Positions 1 to 13,900 are shown, counted from the stretch's first letter. The stretch: DNA of 64,000 nt from Siniperca chuatsi (GCF_020085105.1 NC_058052.1:15595233-15659232), one strand, 5' to 3'. Notes: a model not told the origin generated them from the sequence alone. Made by a program: numbers and translations.

Positions 1-113
1 GGTAATGTTGTGCATTTTTGCTTAAAAAAAACTTAAATGATTAATAGATTATCAGAATATTTGCAGATTTATTTTCTGTGGATCGACTAATCGATTAATC
101 ATTTCAGCTCTAG
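1..113. repeat. Degenerate copy of a dispersed fish repeat (family A)
   Basis: This AT-rich stretch carries the pattern TCGACTAATCGATTAATC followed by 'cagctcta'. Related degenerate copies occur near 15523-15660, 25785-26100, 31580-31655, 33090-33245, 43958-44060, 47160-47300 and 50750-51064. Longer copies also share 'gctgcaact' ends and internal words such as 'caagcaatttgaag'. It is probably a non-autonomous DNA transposon remnant; the family name is not determined. Here it lies in a tmem150a intron. Confidence 0.6.
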
Positions 114-1247
114 TATGAATACATTAGTTGAAACGAAAAGGTGCCAGGAGAACAAAGCATATGGTTGTTGTTTGTGCATGTGTGTGTTTTTCCATTACTA
201 AGTATAGTGAGTAACATATTGGCAGAACTACAGACCCCCACAGTGCCAGTTTGATGTAGTTACAGTAAATGGAGAGGCGATGCAGTAGAAGAAATAGGAT
301 TTTGTAATAGCCACTTTACTATGGAAGTGTACCAGAGTAAAATAGAATTCCCACTGTGAACAAAACACTGCTTTTTGAACAAAAACCTGTGGGAAAATGT
401 GTAAGTCCTGGCTGCGTTTTCTCTCCCTTCTTCACTGCCAGCTCTGGAGATGTCACACGTAAATCTAATAAAAGACTGATATTGCTGCGTGAGGTTTTCA
501 TATTGAATTGTCTGGAAATCTCACTTTGTTACTTCAAGGATTAGCCTACTGCACAAGAATGTTCAGTATGTACTACCCGGGTCAATGGACAAGTGGCTTA
601 TAGGCCAAAAAACTAAATAACTTCTAGGCTATTGCTCTAATGATCCCTAAGAATTATGTGGAGCAAAGGGACATTGTTATTGTTAACACAAGGCTTTAAC
701 CATTTAGCATTAGCCAATAAACGCAATTCTGTGTCATCTAGTCTAGTCCTTGGAGATGTGTTTTCTTGCTTTGGTTAAAGCTCCATTGAAACTTTTATCT
801 GTTCTGATCAGTACATCTGAGCTCTGTGTGTGTGTGTGTGGATCCTGCAGTGGGAGCTCTGGTCACATGCTCCTGAGCAGCTCTTTTGTGTATTGTTTCT
901 TAGAGTTCTTGTGACCACCAGGGAAAAGGAGGCGTTCTGTTGTGTTGCTTTCTGCTGTCGTTTACTACATGTCACCCTCTCTTTTTCACTTATTCTTCTT
1001 TGGCTCCTTACTAAAAGAAATCATAAGAGGCTTTGAACAAAGATTTACACAACAAAGAATAACCTGACCCAACAGCTTGATGTAGAAGCTGTCTGATGTT
1101 GCCCCCAGCTGATCGTTTCCACGTGGTGGTTTCTTTTTCAATAAGTGTTTCTGTCAGCTGCTAAACTGCTGATTTTGTGTATTATCTTTGTCTTTACCCA
1201 TGTTAATGTAACCCCTCTTTCTCCTCGTGTTATTATTTATATGACAG
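114..1247. other. tmem150a intron sequence, no exon recognised
   Basis: About 1.1 kb precede the first recognisable exon. I found no stretch resembling the upstream TMEM150 exons (the part before VDNAKVLHYVGAG), so those exons lie before the window. A short TG run occurs near 826-840. Short open frames here have no family resemblance. Confidence 0.6.
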
Positions 1248-2672
1248 GTGGATAATGCCAAAGTTCTCCACTATGTCGGAGCAGGCATTGCCTTCCCCAC
1301 CAGTATGCTGTTCGTGTGCCTGCAGTCAGCGCTGACTTACCGTCTGGCCAAGACCCAGGGGGAGTACAACGTGGCCCACCTCCGGCTCTGCATGACCCTG
1401 CTGGCCTTGGTAGCCTTGGTGCTCAGTATCCTCTCCAGCTACTAACAGATGGCAGCATTCGAGGCTGTCGAGTGCTTTAGAATAGAGCGTAGTACTGCCA
1501 GCTTGATTAAGGACAGAGACTTACCCTCCACATTATATCACAACAGCCATTTCTCTCCAGTATTCAATGTCAAATACAGCTATACATGAGAGTAGATTCA
1601 AAGAGTGATAGAAATATTGAGGACAGGGTAGAGGACATGCTGTCAAACAGGTCTGTTTTACATGTCACTCAGTGCCGCGAAAACTGATAGACATGGTTTA
1701 AAGGAATATTTTGACATTTTGGGAAATACGGTTATTTGTTTTCTTGCTGACAGTTAGATGAGAAGATTGACTCCACTCTCATGTCTGAATGGGAAATATG
1801 AAGCTGCAGCTGGTTACCTTAGCTTAGCATAAAGACTGGAAACAGCTAGTCTGGCTGAGTAACAAAATCAACCTACCAGCACCTCTAAAGCTCACAATTC
1901 TTTAAAATTGTACTGTACTGTGTATATATGCCTAATGCTCTTTACCAAGGCGACTAAAACTGGTAAATGCTACTTCTTTGTTTTATTGTTTTGCCTTAGA
2001 CAGTGTTGAGACTGACAGTAGCACTACTTCAAAAACACAGCCCCCCCTGAAATTCTGTAAAGTGTTTTGGCATCTTATAAGCCTTTAAACTCATGGATAT
2101 ATCGTATTGGACTTCCTGGTTCAGGTTTCTTCTTCTCACTTGTACCTTAAGCAATATGCCCACATTAACACAGCCCCATATTGACTTTTTGAAGCAGTGC
2201 TATTTTTGTTCTGAGCACCAATTGTTTCTTTTCATAATAAGAAAAGTCTCAGCTCCTTCCTCTGAGTATTGAAATAAGTGGATTGATACTTGAATTTTGC
2301 AGTCAGGCCAATGTTAGGCTGCCTACACACGAACATCTCAGAATGGTGAGCACAGGCTTTCACACTGCTTCGCTGTTGTTGTCCTTAATCATGTTTTCAG
2401 GTGGTGTGTTTTTCTGTCAGGAGAGCTTCGTCCTGCAACACGCATCAGCCATCTTTGAATGGGTGTTCTGCGTCATCATCATGCTGTTTTACGGGACATT
2501 TGCTTTTGAGTTTGCCAGCATGTCAGGAGATACTATGGCAGTGCTGGCTAGAGGAGGGGCCCTGGGACCTGCTGGGAGAGAACACAAGGTGGACGCACTG
2601 GGAGCACTGGGAGGGCCCGGTCCACACACACAGTCACATCCACACCAACCTGAAAACATGTCCATACTGTAG
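1248..2672 (+). CDS. tmem150a: TMEM150A, C-terminal half (partial)
   Basis: Two exons, 1248-1425 and 2401-2672, join in phase (CTC A|GT GGT) to give 149 residues ending at TAG. The first exon reads VDNAKVLHYVGAGIAFP and follows the acceptor atgacag; the GTG is an internal Val codon, not a start. Family resemblance is to TMEM150A of the Frag1/DRAM/Sfk1 group: human TMEM150A, from memory, has VDHARSLHYVGAGVAFP at the same place and ends PESIAMI, against PENMSIL here. Three hydrophobic segments are visible (around residues 8-30, 45-64 and 74-97). In mammals TMEM150A is a multi-pass plasma-membrane protein that helps control PI4-kinase and phosphoinositide pools. The N-terminal half lies upstream of the window. 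The intron (1426-2400) carries a common fish repeat at about 1700-1925. Confidence 0.85.
1700..1925. repeat. Dispersed teleost repeat in tmem150a intron
   Basis: Contains 'ttagcttagcataaagact' followed by 'ggaaacagctagtctggct' and 'ctaccagcacctctaaagct', a sequence I recognise as highly repeated in percomorph genomes. Class unknown. Confidence 0.5.
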
Positions 2673-3315
2673 CCTGCTGGCACATCTAGATGCCACAAAG
2701 TTGGCTTGTTTATTCCTTTCGAACGCTGGTTGTTGAATGAGTTTAATTATTCATTTCCAGCCACATTTGTCTGAAGCTTTTGAAATGAACCAGGCCAGTG
2801 CAGTCGCCGTTCACGGCAGAGTGGATTCTTCTATTTCAACCCCAGGGGTGTAGATCTTCTGCTGCAGTGGAGAGCTCAGCTTGTATTGTGCTCACATCAG
2901 AGCTCGGTGTGTCTAAAGAACTTGTTTGCATTTTGCACATTGCACAAGTGTGAAACCAATTTTTTTTCTCAGCTTAGTCCTGTCCTCAGCGACCAGCAGA
3001 GGAATATTTTGTCAATCAGATCAAGAAAATGTACTTTTCCCCCTGAGATCCTGTAACCTGTGTCAGTAAGTGGCCTTGGACTTTCATTGTACGTGAAGGA
3101 GTGAAGGCTGCTGGACGGCCTAGCTGACAGTATTACAGTAGTGAGAGAGGGAGAGAGAGAGGAAAGATGGTGTTACAAGGTCAGACCCGAGGCTTGTTTT
3201 CCCATGGTTGAATGAAATAAATGCAAAGAAAGTCTGTCAAATAAAATAGTATATAAATGTTTTCGTCAATCCTTGAGATAGAACAGGGCAGCGGTCTGCT
3301 TTTTGCAATCATTTA

Positions 3316-3736
3316 AACCTGCATTAAGCAATGTTTTTGATATTAACAAATAAAATAATTGTAACGTCAAAGAGTCCTTCATAGTACCAAATCCCCTGAG
3401 AATCAACACCATACTCTACATAGATTTTAGCTGCTTTTAGCTGACTGTTTTTGTTATTCAGCCTGCATACTGTGTCAGGCTGACTGGACACTACCTTCCA
3501 ACCAAAGTGGATGGTAAAGACAGTCGACCATTTGACAAGCTGAAGACCCAGATATTTTTTCTCAGGAGTTGGTTAACCAAGGCTAAAAGAAAAGTGAATA
3601 TTGGACTCATATTCTTCAGGTGGCCATTAGGATAATAATGTTGCTCTGTGTCTGCTGGATGTGTAAGTATGCACAGACGTTAGCCATAACAACTCAGTTT
3701 GTTTTGTGGTCATAAATCGCTTAATGCAGCTTTAAA
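3316..3736. repeat. Dispersed repeat family B, near-complete copy
   Basis: Ends are inverted relatives of each other: 'cctgcattaagcaatg' at the left and 'cgcttaatgcagc' at the right. Related copies lie at about 42085-42290 and 53325-53837; they share words such as 'gtgaatattgga' and 'ctgctggatgtgtaa' (the 42085 copy in the opposite sense). Consistent with a non-autonomous DNA transposon. Confidence 0.55.
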
Positions 3737-6334
3737 ATATGTACCATCAACAACTTTAAGTTTGATCAGCAACTCCACATTGCAAGCAAACACTATTTTT
3801 AAAATCTCCATGGGACCCACATTGTGTTTGCGTGTCTGGATGCTTTGGGTGATGTGCCATATCATTATTTTAACTGCATACACAATATACAGTAGACCTA
3901 GTGCCTTCAAACCGTTGTCACTGAGTCTGGGGGAAAAAACAAAGTTTCCCCCCTACTGTTAGTATCAGCACACTATATCGACCTTAAACCTCAAATAGTA
4001 TTCGCTTCAACTTCCTCTCTGTGGAGTAAATAATATGAAAGAGAGATGATACAGTGTCCAGAGGCCAAATGCATACCAGCTAATTCAAGCCAGAGCAGTG
4101 GGCTTATTGAGTTTAGTGATGAGGCATCACACGTGTCTTCAGGTCTTAAGGACGTAGGTCTGCATCTCATTATTCCCCAACAAGGAGGAGCATGCTCTTA
4201 TTGCTTTACCTACTTTTTCTTTAAATCTCAGAGCTCTCCGTAGTTGGAGTTTGTTCAGCTGGTGTAGCGAGACAAAGGGAAAAGGAAGGATTTGTAATGT
4301 AAGACATAACTGAGCTGCACTGTCCTGCCTCCGTGTTACTATACAGCAGAATATGCCAAATATCAGTTTGCCTGTGGTATCGGTGCTACAACACAAAAGG
4401 CCTTATCCTGTAATAAGCAGAGCAATAAGCAATAAGATGTAGGCATAGCGTCAGTCTCAGCATCATTGACTGATGATAGTGGAGGAGCATTGACAGATGG
4501 TTGCATGCAAGCCTGTGAATGCCAGGAATACCAAAGCGGGTATTTGCCATTACCACTTAATTTACATTGAAAACTGCTCCCTGCTAATACCTACACTGAC
4601 TTGATGTTTTGATATCTGTCAGTGTAGTAGCCTCATGGTTGGATATCTTTTTCTTTCAGTTGTTCCTCTGTGCAGATATTCAAATGTTGATTGTATTCTT
4701 TGACTTTCTCTGATGTTCTGTGCTGTGTTGTAATACAGAGAGTTGTGCCAGAATTGCTGTTTATATTTGTAGGAATTGTTCAACATCTCAGTGTAATATT
4801 AGCACACTCTGAGCTCTCTTGTGAACAAAACAGAGCAAGCAGAGGGTTTACAACAGTAATGGTCTTGTTAGTAGGCCTTCACACAGTAAACATAGCACCC
4901 CCACACACTGGCCACATGTTGGGCAGAGGTTTCGTTAGTGCCAGTATTTTGGGTGCAAGTGGTTTAGCTGCTCAAAAGACCATTCTTCAAACACAGTTTT
5001 ACAATCTGTTACAGAAAGACTGAAATGTAGTAATTTACTCTCAGACTGAATGTATGAGTACTCTCAACAAGGCTGAAGTGGAAAAGCTTGTGCACGCAGT
5101 ACTGCGAAACGAGCTGGAAGGTCGAAAACACCAGCCACGCCACTGATCACTTGCTTCTCTCTACTGGTCAAACTGCTTATTGCATGAGTTTGTGTTGCAA
5201 CCAGAGCTGTAATGTTGTAGCTCAGCTCACATGCGGTCTTGTTCTCTACTTGAAAAATTCAAAAAATGTTTTGTATCCACAGCCAAGAATACCCAGTCAG
5301 CTACACGTTTAGGCCAAATGCTGCTTTTGTTTTGCTTCTAAATTTACTAAGAAGGTGGAGCTACGTCATGAAGAGTGCTTGAACTCCAGCCTGTGCTTCT
5401 GGCTGTAGTTCAGCGGTGATCTTCAGATTGTTCTACCTGGCATCACCTGGAAGTAAAACTTGGCCTTGTGACCATACGCTGCTTTTACAATATGCATTCT
5501 TCTAACAAATCACAGTACAGATTTGATGCATTTTAAATGTTAAGTCAAATGATGGTGCTGCTCTAGAAAGAAACATTCTGTCATTACACATTTACTAAGA
5601 GTGTTTAATTGTACATAATGATTTATGGATGTTAGGAATTCTGCATAATGCCGCCATTTCCAGTTGAACACTACAAAAATGAGTAAAATATTTCTTTTGA
5701 GAAACTCTTTCATTCAAATTCACATTTTGCATGCCTGCTCGGCCTCCCTCTCTACTTCCTGTCTTTTTTTTTCTCATTTACTGATCAGTCTGAACTTTGC
5801 ACTCAGGAAAATGTCACGACACCAGCTGCATTGTTTAATTCAAAACAGAATGAACTCTGCTTGCTTCTGCCTTCTGTTGTCTTTGTTTTAATGGCATTCG
5901 TTTTATGTTTGAGGATTCGTCATGTTTGTTTTGTGTAGCATAGGTGCAACTGCTTTTTCACAGTTGTAGGATTGAGAGTTAGCCATAATATAATAATTAT
6001 TTTTGTTAATCATTACTCTGTAAAGCTTAAAAATAAATATTCCTATATAGTTAGCTTGTGAGAATGCTTATGCTACTTACATGGTTAAATATCTGCAAGA
6101 AAAACTATCTTACTCATGCAAGCAGTAGATCATTGGTGAGAGCATTCTGACAAACTAACTAGCGTCTATAAACCTCACAGAAATCTGTTACTCAATTCTC
6201 AAATTGCAAAATGCTCCCTATGTGCCTTATGTATTATTTTGATGATGAAAACCAAAGGTTTAGGTTTATGTTGTAAATTCTATTTTGATGAAAAGTCATG
6301 ATTGTATATACAGAATATGCCTTAATGTTCAACA

Positions 6335-6340
6335 AATAAA
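6335..6340 (+). terminator. tmem150a: tmem150a poly(A) signal AATAAA
   Basis: Canonical hexamer at the end of the tmem150a side, facing the mat1a signal on the other strand 65-70 bp away. Confidence 0.55.
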
Positions 6341-6404
6341 AACTGTTTAAAAAAAAAAGCATGTTGTGGAAAGAGCCAGACAACAGTTTATATCTTTAAT
6401 TTTC

Positions 6405-6410
6405 TTTATT
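6405..6410 (-). terminator. mat1a: mat1a poly(A) signal (AATAAA on minus)
   Basis: TTTATT on the plus strand reads AATAAA on minus. It gives mat1a a 3' UTR of about 1.6 kb (7992 down to about 6390), with no other gene in it. Confidence 0.5.
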
Positions 6411-7992
6411 GTTTAATTATTTACATTGTCCAGTTTCTCTGCCAACAAGGTTGACAGAAGATGACACAGATCAACACATTAAATAGAGGAAAAACCTCTC
6501 TTACTAAAACAATGCCGGCTCTAGATGAAAGCACGGATTGTTACGCTCACCACAAAGTCCTAAACCGCTACAGATGTGAAGTTTTTAAGGTGAGTACTGT
6601 TCACACTTCCTCAGTCCCATCAGAAGTGTTTCAGAAGGAAAGTATTAGATTAAATACTTTTAAGCGTGATTAAGCAATGGTGAAAGCTGACTTAATTACA
6701 TTTTTCTAAATGCCCCATGAGAAATTTTAATAAACACTCCCTTTTTTCCTCAAAATCCATGGAGAAGGATCTCTGCCTGCAATATAGAGCTGCAATGTAA
6801 CTAGGTAACAGATGTTTTTAGATATAGCAAACTTCTGCTAAATATCTCAAAGATAGAGAAGGAACAGACTGTATAAAACAAGAGGAGATCTGCATCTGCA
6901 GCAAGGTATTCTGTCAGATATTAATTTGGATGAGCATAGCCTTGTAACATTGTAAAAATGCAGCAATTGTAAGACATCAGTGGTCCACTAAATGCTTTAG
7001 TCTCAACAGTGTGCAGCTTGGTAATCCACTGCAAAGAGAGAAGAATCTGATTCACAATCAAGTCACAGTTCTAGTTATTTGCTACAATGAGTCACATTTA
7101 CAGACTCAGTCACAGCAGCAGGCCTGCAGGATAAAAAAACAAGGAAAACAAAGACATAAAGATACAAATCAGCCACCAGGTGAGCTGTGTGGCAATAATA
7201 GCGACTTGATATTAAAACAAAACAGGGCTCAAAGGATGACAGAGCAGAAGAGCAGTATGAAAACATAAGACTAAATGGCTATTTCACATTTGCTTGATTG
7301 TAACATATGTTTAAGAGATAAGAGTTTTAATGACCTGTCTTCTTGTACAATGGTGATCGTAACAGTGCAGTTTCCTGTCGCACACATTACAAAATAAGAC
7401 TTAGAAAAGGAATTTTACAGACATGACAAAAAGATAAAATCTTCTAAAGCCAAGCATTTGGTTGAGCAATAATTACACTTCTGACATTCATATGATAGTC
7501 ACTGAAATACTTGCCGTTGTCGATAGCTACTTCTGTAAATTAAGCACTGAGGTTGTTTCTGTACATCATACTGGTCGCATAAAGCAACATTCACAGCTTT
7601 GAGGTAAAACTGCTTCTAGTGGGGTAGAAGTATTTATCTTGAGACTAGTTGTAGTACTAGTAGTTTTTTGCTGTGGTGTTCCTTTACAGTAAGTTATCAA
7701 GAATTTTTTTTGACTAATGATTGTACGTATATTTCTAAAGCACCAATAATTGGATGTTTTGTGGGCTAGAAAAGGATTGGTTACTGAGATGTCCTCTTCT
7801 CATTGGGAGAGTGTCCCATTATATGTCCGTCGGCTACATATAATTATCTTCTTGCCTGTTTAAAGCTGACTTATGTCTAACTTTGGCTTTAGTTCTTCCT
7901 GTTAAAAAATGTCCTATCAGGCAGTTGTAGCCCATGAAGAGGTGTCTTGTTCAGCCTCCAGGTGAGTCAATCAGGGCAAGCAAGCGGAGTAT

Positions 7993-10900
7993 TTAGTAGA
8001 CAAGCTTTTTGGGCATCTCCCAAGTAAACTCTGATCGGCCAAAGTGGCCATAAGAGGCTGTCACCTGGTAGATCGGCCTCTTCAGGTTCAGTTCCCTGGG
8101 GAGGATACAGAAGAAATGCAACATCAGAGGTGAGACTGTAAGCACATCACAGGATAACACCAGTGTTGTTGTTTTAATTCTATATATGTAGTTCTGGTTG
8201 TCCCTTTTTCGTTTGTTGTATTTCTGATTGGTTTCACATCAGCAGACAAAACCATTTGCAGGCATTCATTCTTGTACAGCATGGAAAATATATTTCTACG
8301 GACTTAAAAACTGAAAATTCATCAAAATTTAAACCCTTAAATGTGATTATTGTAATTTTATTTTTTAATAGTGTTTCTTCTTGTGATTTTATATCACCTG
8401 ACGTATAAATGAGGAAATTATCTTTCGAAAAAGTTGCGCCATGAACTTTTTTGTCATCTTAGTTAGTTGGGATGATGTTTAAATCAGTAACACGGGGGGT
8501 GGCGTCTACGGGGAACCTCATTTGGACAGACAGCCTTTTCTGTTCGGGGGATCAATATGTGGAACCCACAGAAGTGAAAATGTATCATGATGACCAGGAT
8601 CATTTTAAACTTTTTAAAGAGGGATCAGTCATGTAGCCATGAAGCATCTGGTGCTTGTCATTGAGTTTGATGATCATTTTATTGTATCTTTGCTTGTGTT
8701 TTGTGCTGTTCTGTATGTATTCTATTGTTGAGTTTTGTTTATTTTAAAGGCCCATCTAGTGACGGGCATTGCAAACTGGCTTAGCTTATAAATGCTGTGG
8801 CATGTGGCATTTGGTTCATGCTAAATACTTGTCCCTATACAAATAAACATGAAATAAATAAATAAATTCAAGGTTTATCAACTGAATGTTTATCTAATCT
8901 TTCCATCTGTAATTACATACAGACTTCACTGCAAAATAGCTGAGAAATGTAAATGTAGACAAAGACTACCATCTTAAAGCCACTGAGGGGAAACTCTTTC
9001 GTTACAGCTGCATTGACGTGATAGTGAGCAGCTGTAAAGAAAGAGTTTCCCCTTGGGGATCAATAAAGTATTTCTGATTCTGATTCTGATGTGTACAAAT
9101 GTCCAATTTTGGTGCCCCCTAGTGGTAATATAAAAAAAATGCACAGCTGCAGAAGAAAGCAGCGCGCAGACTTCACCAATTTTCACCAATTAGATTGTCT
9201 AATTTTTCCAGAAACAAAAACGTATGCCATCAGGCGAATCTGAAAGACTGTCTTGCATGTGGGGGATACAGAGTTCATATATTTGCATGTTTACCTGACA
9301 ATGACTCCTGGCCGCAGATCAAAGTTCTTGTTAACAATGTGGAGCAGCTCTGACTCTGTTCTCTGGGAGGAACCGTAGGTGAACAAGGAGATGGACAGAG
9401 GTTGGGCCACTCCGATAGCATAAGACACCTGTAACACACACAGACAGGTAGATAGAAATGTTTATATCAGCGCATGTTTATGCTTCAAACGCTGGTCAAT
9501 GAATGATTGAATGAAGCTGTACACTCACCTGAACCAGAACTCTCCTGCACAGTTTGGCTTTGACCAGAGACTTTGCCACCCAGCGAGCAGCATAGGCAGC
9601 GGAGCGGTCCACCTTTGAGAAGTCTTTGCCAGAGAAAGCTCCGCCCCCATGAGCTCCCCACCCTCCATATGTGTCTACAATGATCTTCCTGCCTGTCACA
9701 CCAGCATCACCCTGTTGGACAAAAAAAGGGGGGAAGATAAGCAAAAATCAGTGGTGACTTTTTAAGTTTTTTTTTTTGCTTTCTAGATGAAATAAGCAGT
9801 TAGCGTGTGATGGTCACCTGGGGTCCTCCAATGACGAAGCGACCACTAGGCTGGAGGTGGTAGATGGTCTTGTCGTCCAAATATTTAGCAGGAACCACGC
9901 CATTGATCACCTGATAGAATCGATGCAACATTAACACCAGAAGATATGACCTAATTTCCTGAGCAATACATTAGTCAGAGCCCAGTTAGGTGTGTTTGTG
10001 AGGATCTACCTTCTCCTTGAGGACCTTCTTCTGTTCCTCCAGCGAGATGCAGTCATCATGCTGCACAGAGATCACGATGGTGTGAACTCTCTTGGGGATC
10101 ACAGCTCCGTCCTTCTGGTCATAATGTACTGTCACCTGTGGGACAGACAGTTGGTACGCAATGTTGGAATTTGTCATAATTACTCACTTAATCTACAATT
10201 CTCTGTATTTTACTCTCATTTCCCTACAGGATGAGTTTCCTGCAATTGTATCTGTTTTCTTCTGAAGACTTTGAATGAAATTTCGGCCCGATATCTTATA
10301 ACATCCCAGAAAAAAAGTGTCTGTATCTGTAATAGTCTATGATTTATGAAGCTGCAGCTGGCCCCTTTTTTTCTGGTGTTGAGACCAGGTAATTACACAC
10401 TTTGTTAATTCATGAATACTTCTTTGGTGTAGTAAAAATGTGTGCTCAGTCCAATCCGGGATTAATCTAAAACTCTGTGTTCGAATACCTGGATGTTCTA
10501 ACAAACCTACGTTTGAACCGGGACACAATGGCATTAGACACTTAATGTCACAGAGTTGCAGTCAGCGGCTAACTGCCTCTAAATCAGTCAAAAGTCTATT
10601 ATTTCTACACAGAGAGCTTTATCTTAAATACTTGCAGTAGCCACTGTTGATCCGATTTTGTCTGCTGGCACCAAAATAAATCTCTTGGAAGACATCCAGA
10701 GTGGAAACAATAAAGTAATTCACAGAAAGACTGCTGTGGTGTTATAATACACAACCTCACCTGTGTTTTAGAGTCGGGACGCAGCCAGGGGATGGTGCCG
10801 GCGCGTCTGAGTTCAGCCATCTTTGCGTTGAGTTTGTGGGCTAAAACGATGGTGAGAGGCATGCACTCCTCTGTCTCATCTGTGGCGTAGCCGAACATCA

Positions 10901-13900
10901 GACCCTGCAGAGAGAGAGAGAGAGAGCGAGAGAGTCAGAACAGAAAAAGAAAGATGCAAACTGTGCAGCATAATGACACAGATCAGCAGGAAATAGTAAT
11001 GCTGATTGAATCTGTGGGCTTTTAGATAAAGTTATGTTTTGAGAAGAGATTTATAAGAAGATCTGCAAGCTTTATTTTACATCCTTAGACATGGATTATA
11101 GATACTGCAAAATGTATGTGTTGGCTTTTTTAATTGTTGACTTTTTCATGGTTTAACACTTAAATTTACTTAACAGTAAATGTGAGCGTTGATTCATCAG
11201 TATTAACAATCTATTAATGTTATGTATAATAATCTATCAGTCACAAGAGTACTTTTACTTTTGAATGAAGTATATTTAGCTGATAATTCTACCGTACTTT
11301 TACTAAAGTAGGATTTTAAATGCAGGACATTTATTTGTAATGGAGTATTAACTTAAGTGAAAGATCTGAGTACTTCTTCCACCACTGCTGAATTTCTAGC
11401 AGCGAAAAGAAATGGAACAACGGGTGCCTCTAGCTGCTTGGTATCTGCATGATAATCACCAACATTCATTTCACCAAATGTCTTTAACACTGTAGTATCA
11501 AGTCAAACAAACTGTGATATTTGTCTTTTGTCATTATCACCCAGCCCCTCCCCACGAGCCAGCATGAGGCCAAAGGACACATTGTCCTGTTGTAACAGAC
11601 AAACCTGATCTCCCGCTCCAATGTCCTCCTCCTGTCTGTCAACGTGGACTCCCTGAGCAATGTCCGGACTCTGCTGCTCCAGAGCCACCAGCACGTTACA
11701 TGTCTTATAGTCAAAACCTACAGAAGGAAAGGGAACGAGAAAGTGAAGAGGAAACGCTGACAACACAAACCTTTATTTTTGTTGATATCCATTTTTATTT
11801 TCTCACCTTTGTCGGAGTTGTCGTAGCCGATGTGTTTGATGGTGTCCCTCACCACCTTCTGGTAGTCCACGTTGGCCCGTGATGTGATCTCTCCACAGAG
11901 CAACACCATGCCAGTCTTACACACCGTCTCTGTCAATACAATCAACACACATACGATGCTTTTAAATATCACGTTATCTTACAAACTCTTTGGACACTAC
12001 TGACTACTTTTAAACTTCAATCACTTGGAAATAGCTGATGCAACAACATGACAGGCCTGGCTGCTGTTATCAGCATGTTCACAGGGTTACACTTGTGAGT
12101 GGTCATCTTGTGTTTATTTATTGAAATACAATAAATAATCTCAACAATGCTAATGACTTAAATTCCAGGCGAGATTCAGGCCAGTGGGTCAGTTTGTTTA
12201 TACTCAGCTATGTTGCCCTTTGTCTTACTTAGGAGAATAAGTTAAGCTAATGAGATGACTCCTTTTTTTAAGCCATAACCTAAACCTCTCTCTCACCGTG
12301 TCTCCGTCTGGATTCTAGTTTACTCACCGCAGGCCACTTTGGCATCTGGGTCCTGCTTCAGGTGAGCATCCAGGACAGCATCACTGATCTGGTCACATAT
12401 CTTGTCTGTGGAGAAAAAGCGACAAACAAAAAGTTTAGATTCAGAACAGAGATGGTGCGATTTGAATTTATAATTGCACTGAGATTTCTAGGCCTGTTTA
12501 TTTGAGATATCTGAGCTTTGGAGGCAGTTAAAAAAAATTATATTGTATATATATTCTAGAATTATTATAGCAGGTTTTGCACAATATTAACAATAGAAGC
12601 TGTTAGCTTGAGAGGCCAAGTTTAAAACTATTTCTCTGAATGGTTTCACATTAATATAACAGGAAGAGTGTTGGATTTTAATTGTATCAGTTGGATTTGA
12701 GTGCAGCAGCAGGACAATGCCTCACAAACCGCTCCATTCATCTCTCTCTGTCGTCCTGCTGAAGCAATGCAGCACACAGGTTACATCAGAAACAACATCA
12801 ACATCTGGTGGTTATAACCCCACAATGTAGTTTTAACACAATTTATCAGGCATGGAGCAATAAAATCCACATTAAATGTTTTCCATCTTTACTCAAATTG
12901 ACTTTGCAGTTGGTCTACAGTCTGCAGGTGTGGGACTACATATCTTTGTGACAGGTCTGACTCTGATCCCCAAAAAAAGGCCACTATCTGTGGGAATAGC
13001 CCAGACCAAAAGGTGTGCGTCGCAGCCTTCTACCAAGGCCACACACCTCTGTGAATGTACAAACAGTGTATGGAAAGTTTTAACCCTCTGATATTTATCA
13101 TTAGTATTTGGCTTATAGCTGTTATTCGATGGTGAGCAAATACAGAATCCAATATCAAGATTTTTTTTTAAAAGAAAGGTTCTAACTAAACAGTGAGGTT
13201 GTAAGAAGATAAAAACACGATGACACATGGCTGGACTGGCAGTTTTGAAATCACATGTGGACTATAATAAACAAAAAGGAACACAAATTTTATTGTTACT
13301 GTTACTGTACTGACCATGTTTTCAGGAAAATGAAACCATCTGCTTTTCTTCACACTTCTTCAAACTTTCATCCAAAATGTAAGGCATTTCTCCAAATCAA
13401 AATCAGAGAAATTATTTTCTAACACTGTGGTTTTACATAATACTGTGGGCTCACAGCTGTCATGTTCTGTCGTTATCTGTGAAGCTGCACCATTGGTTTA
13501 CTCTGCTGCGTTTACTGATTATTGATTTAGCACAGGGAACTTTGTAAGGTTACATATTTGTGGAAGGATTACAACACATTGACGGAGGGGCAGTGTAGAG
13601 GGTAGAGTGCATTTTAACTTTTATCATTAGGTTTTAAGTTAGGTGTGTACAGAACTTCAGGGTATCACTTTACTTTAACCCCCCAAATTTAGCATTTATT
13701 ATAATACAGTATATAATCATTTAATAGATGTTTTATAACACACTGTAAGACATTTTTAAGTTATTTTTAATATACAGTCAGCGATTATAACTTCTCCTAT
13801 GAATACATATTTTAGATTATCACAACTGTGTTTTACTATATTGTCATTCATTATCTGTTTTTACGCCAGCCTCCATTAATGAGCGCTCACTGGAGGAGTT

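Larger units (their letters stand above)
2673..6345 (+). other. tmem150a: Probable tmem150a 3' UTR
   Basis: No further coding exon is seen. Poly(A) signal-like hexamers occur near 3215 and 3240 (early) and AATAAA at 6335-6340, followed by an A-rich tract. The last is the likely distal 3' end, giving a UTR of about 3.7 kb. A family-B repeat lies at 3316-3736. The UTR extent is inferred. Confidence 0.5.

Noticed and set aside
1248-1250. GTG at 1248 as an unusual start codon
   Set aside because: It is the first codon after a splice acceptor and aligns with an internal Val of TMEM150A.
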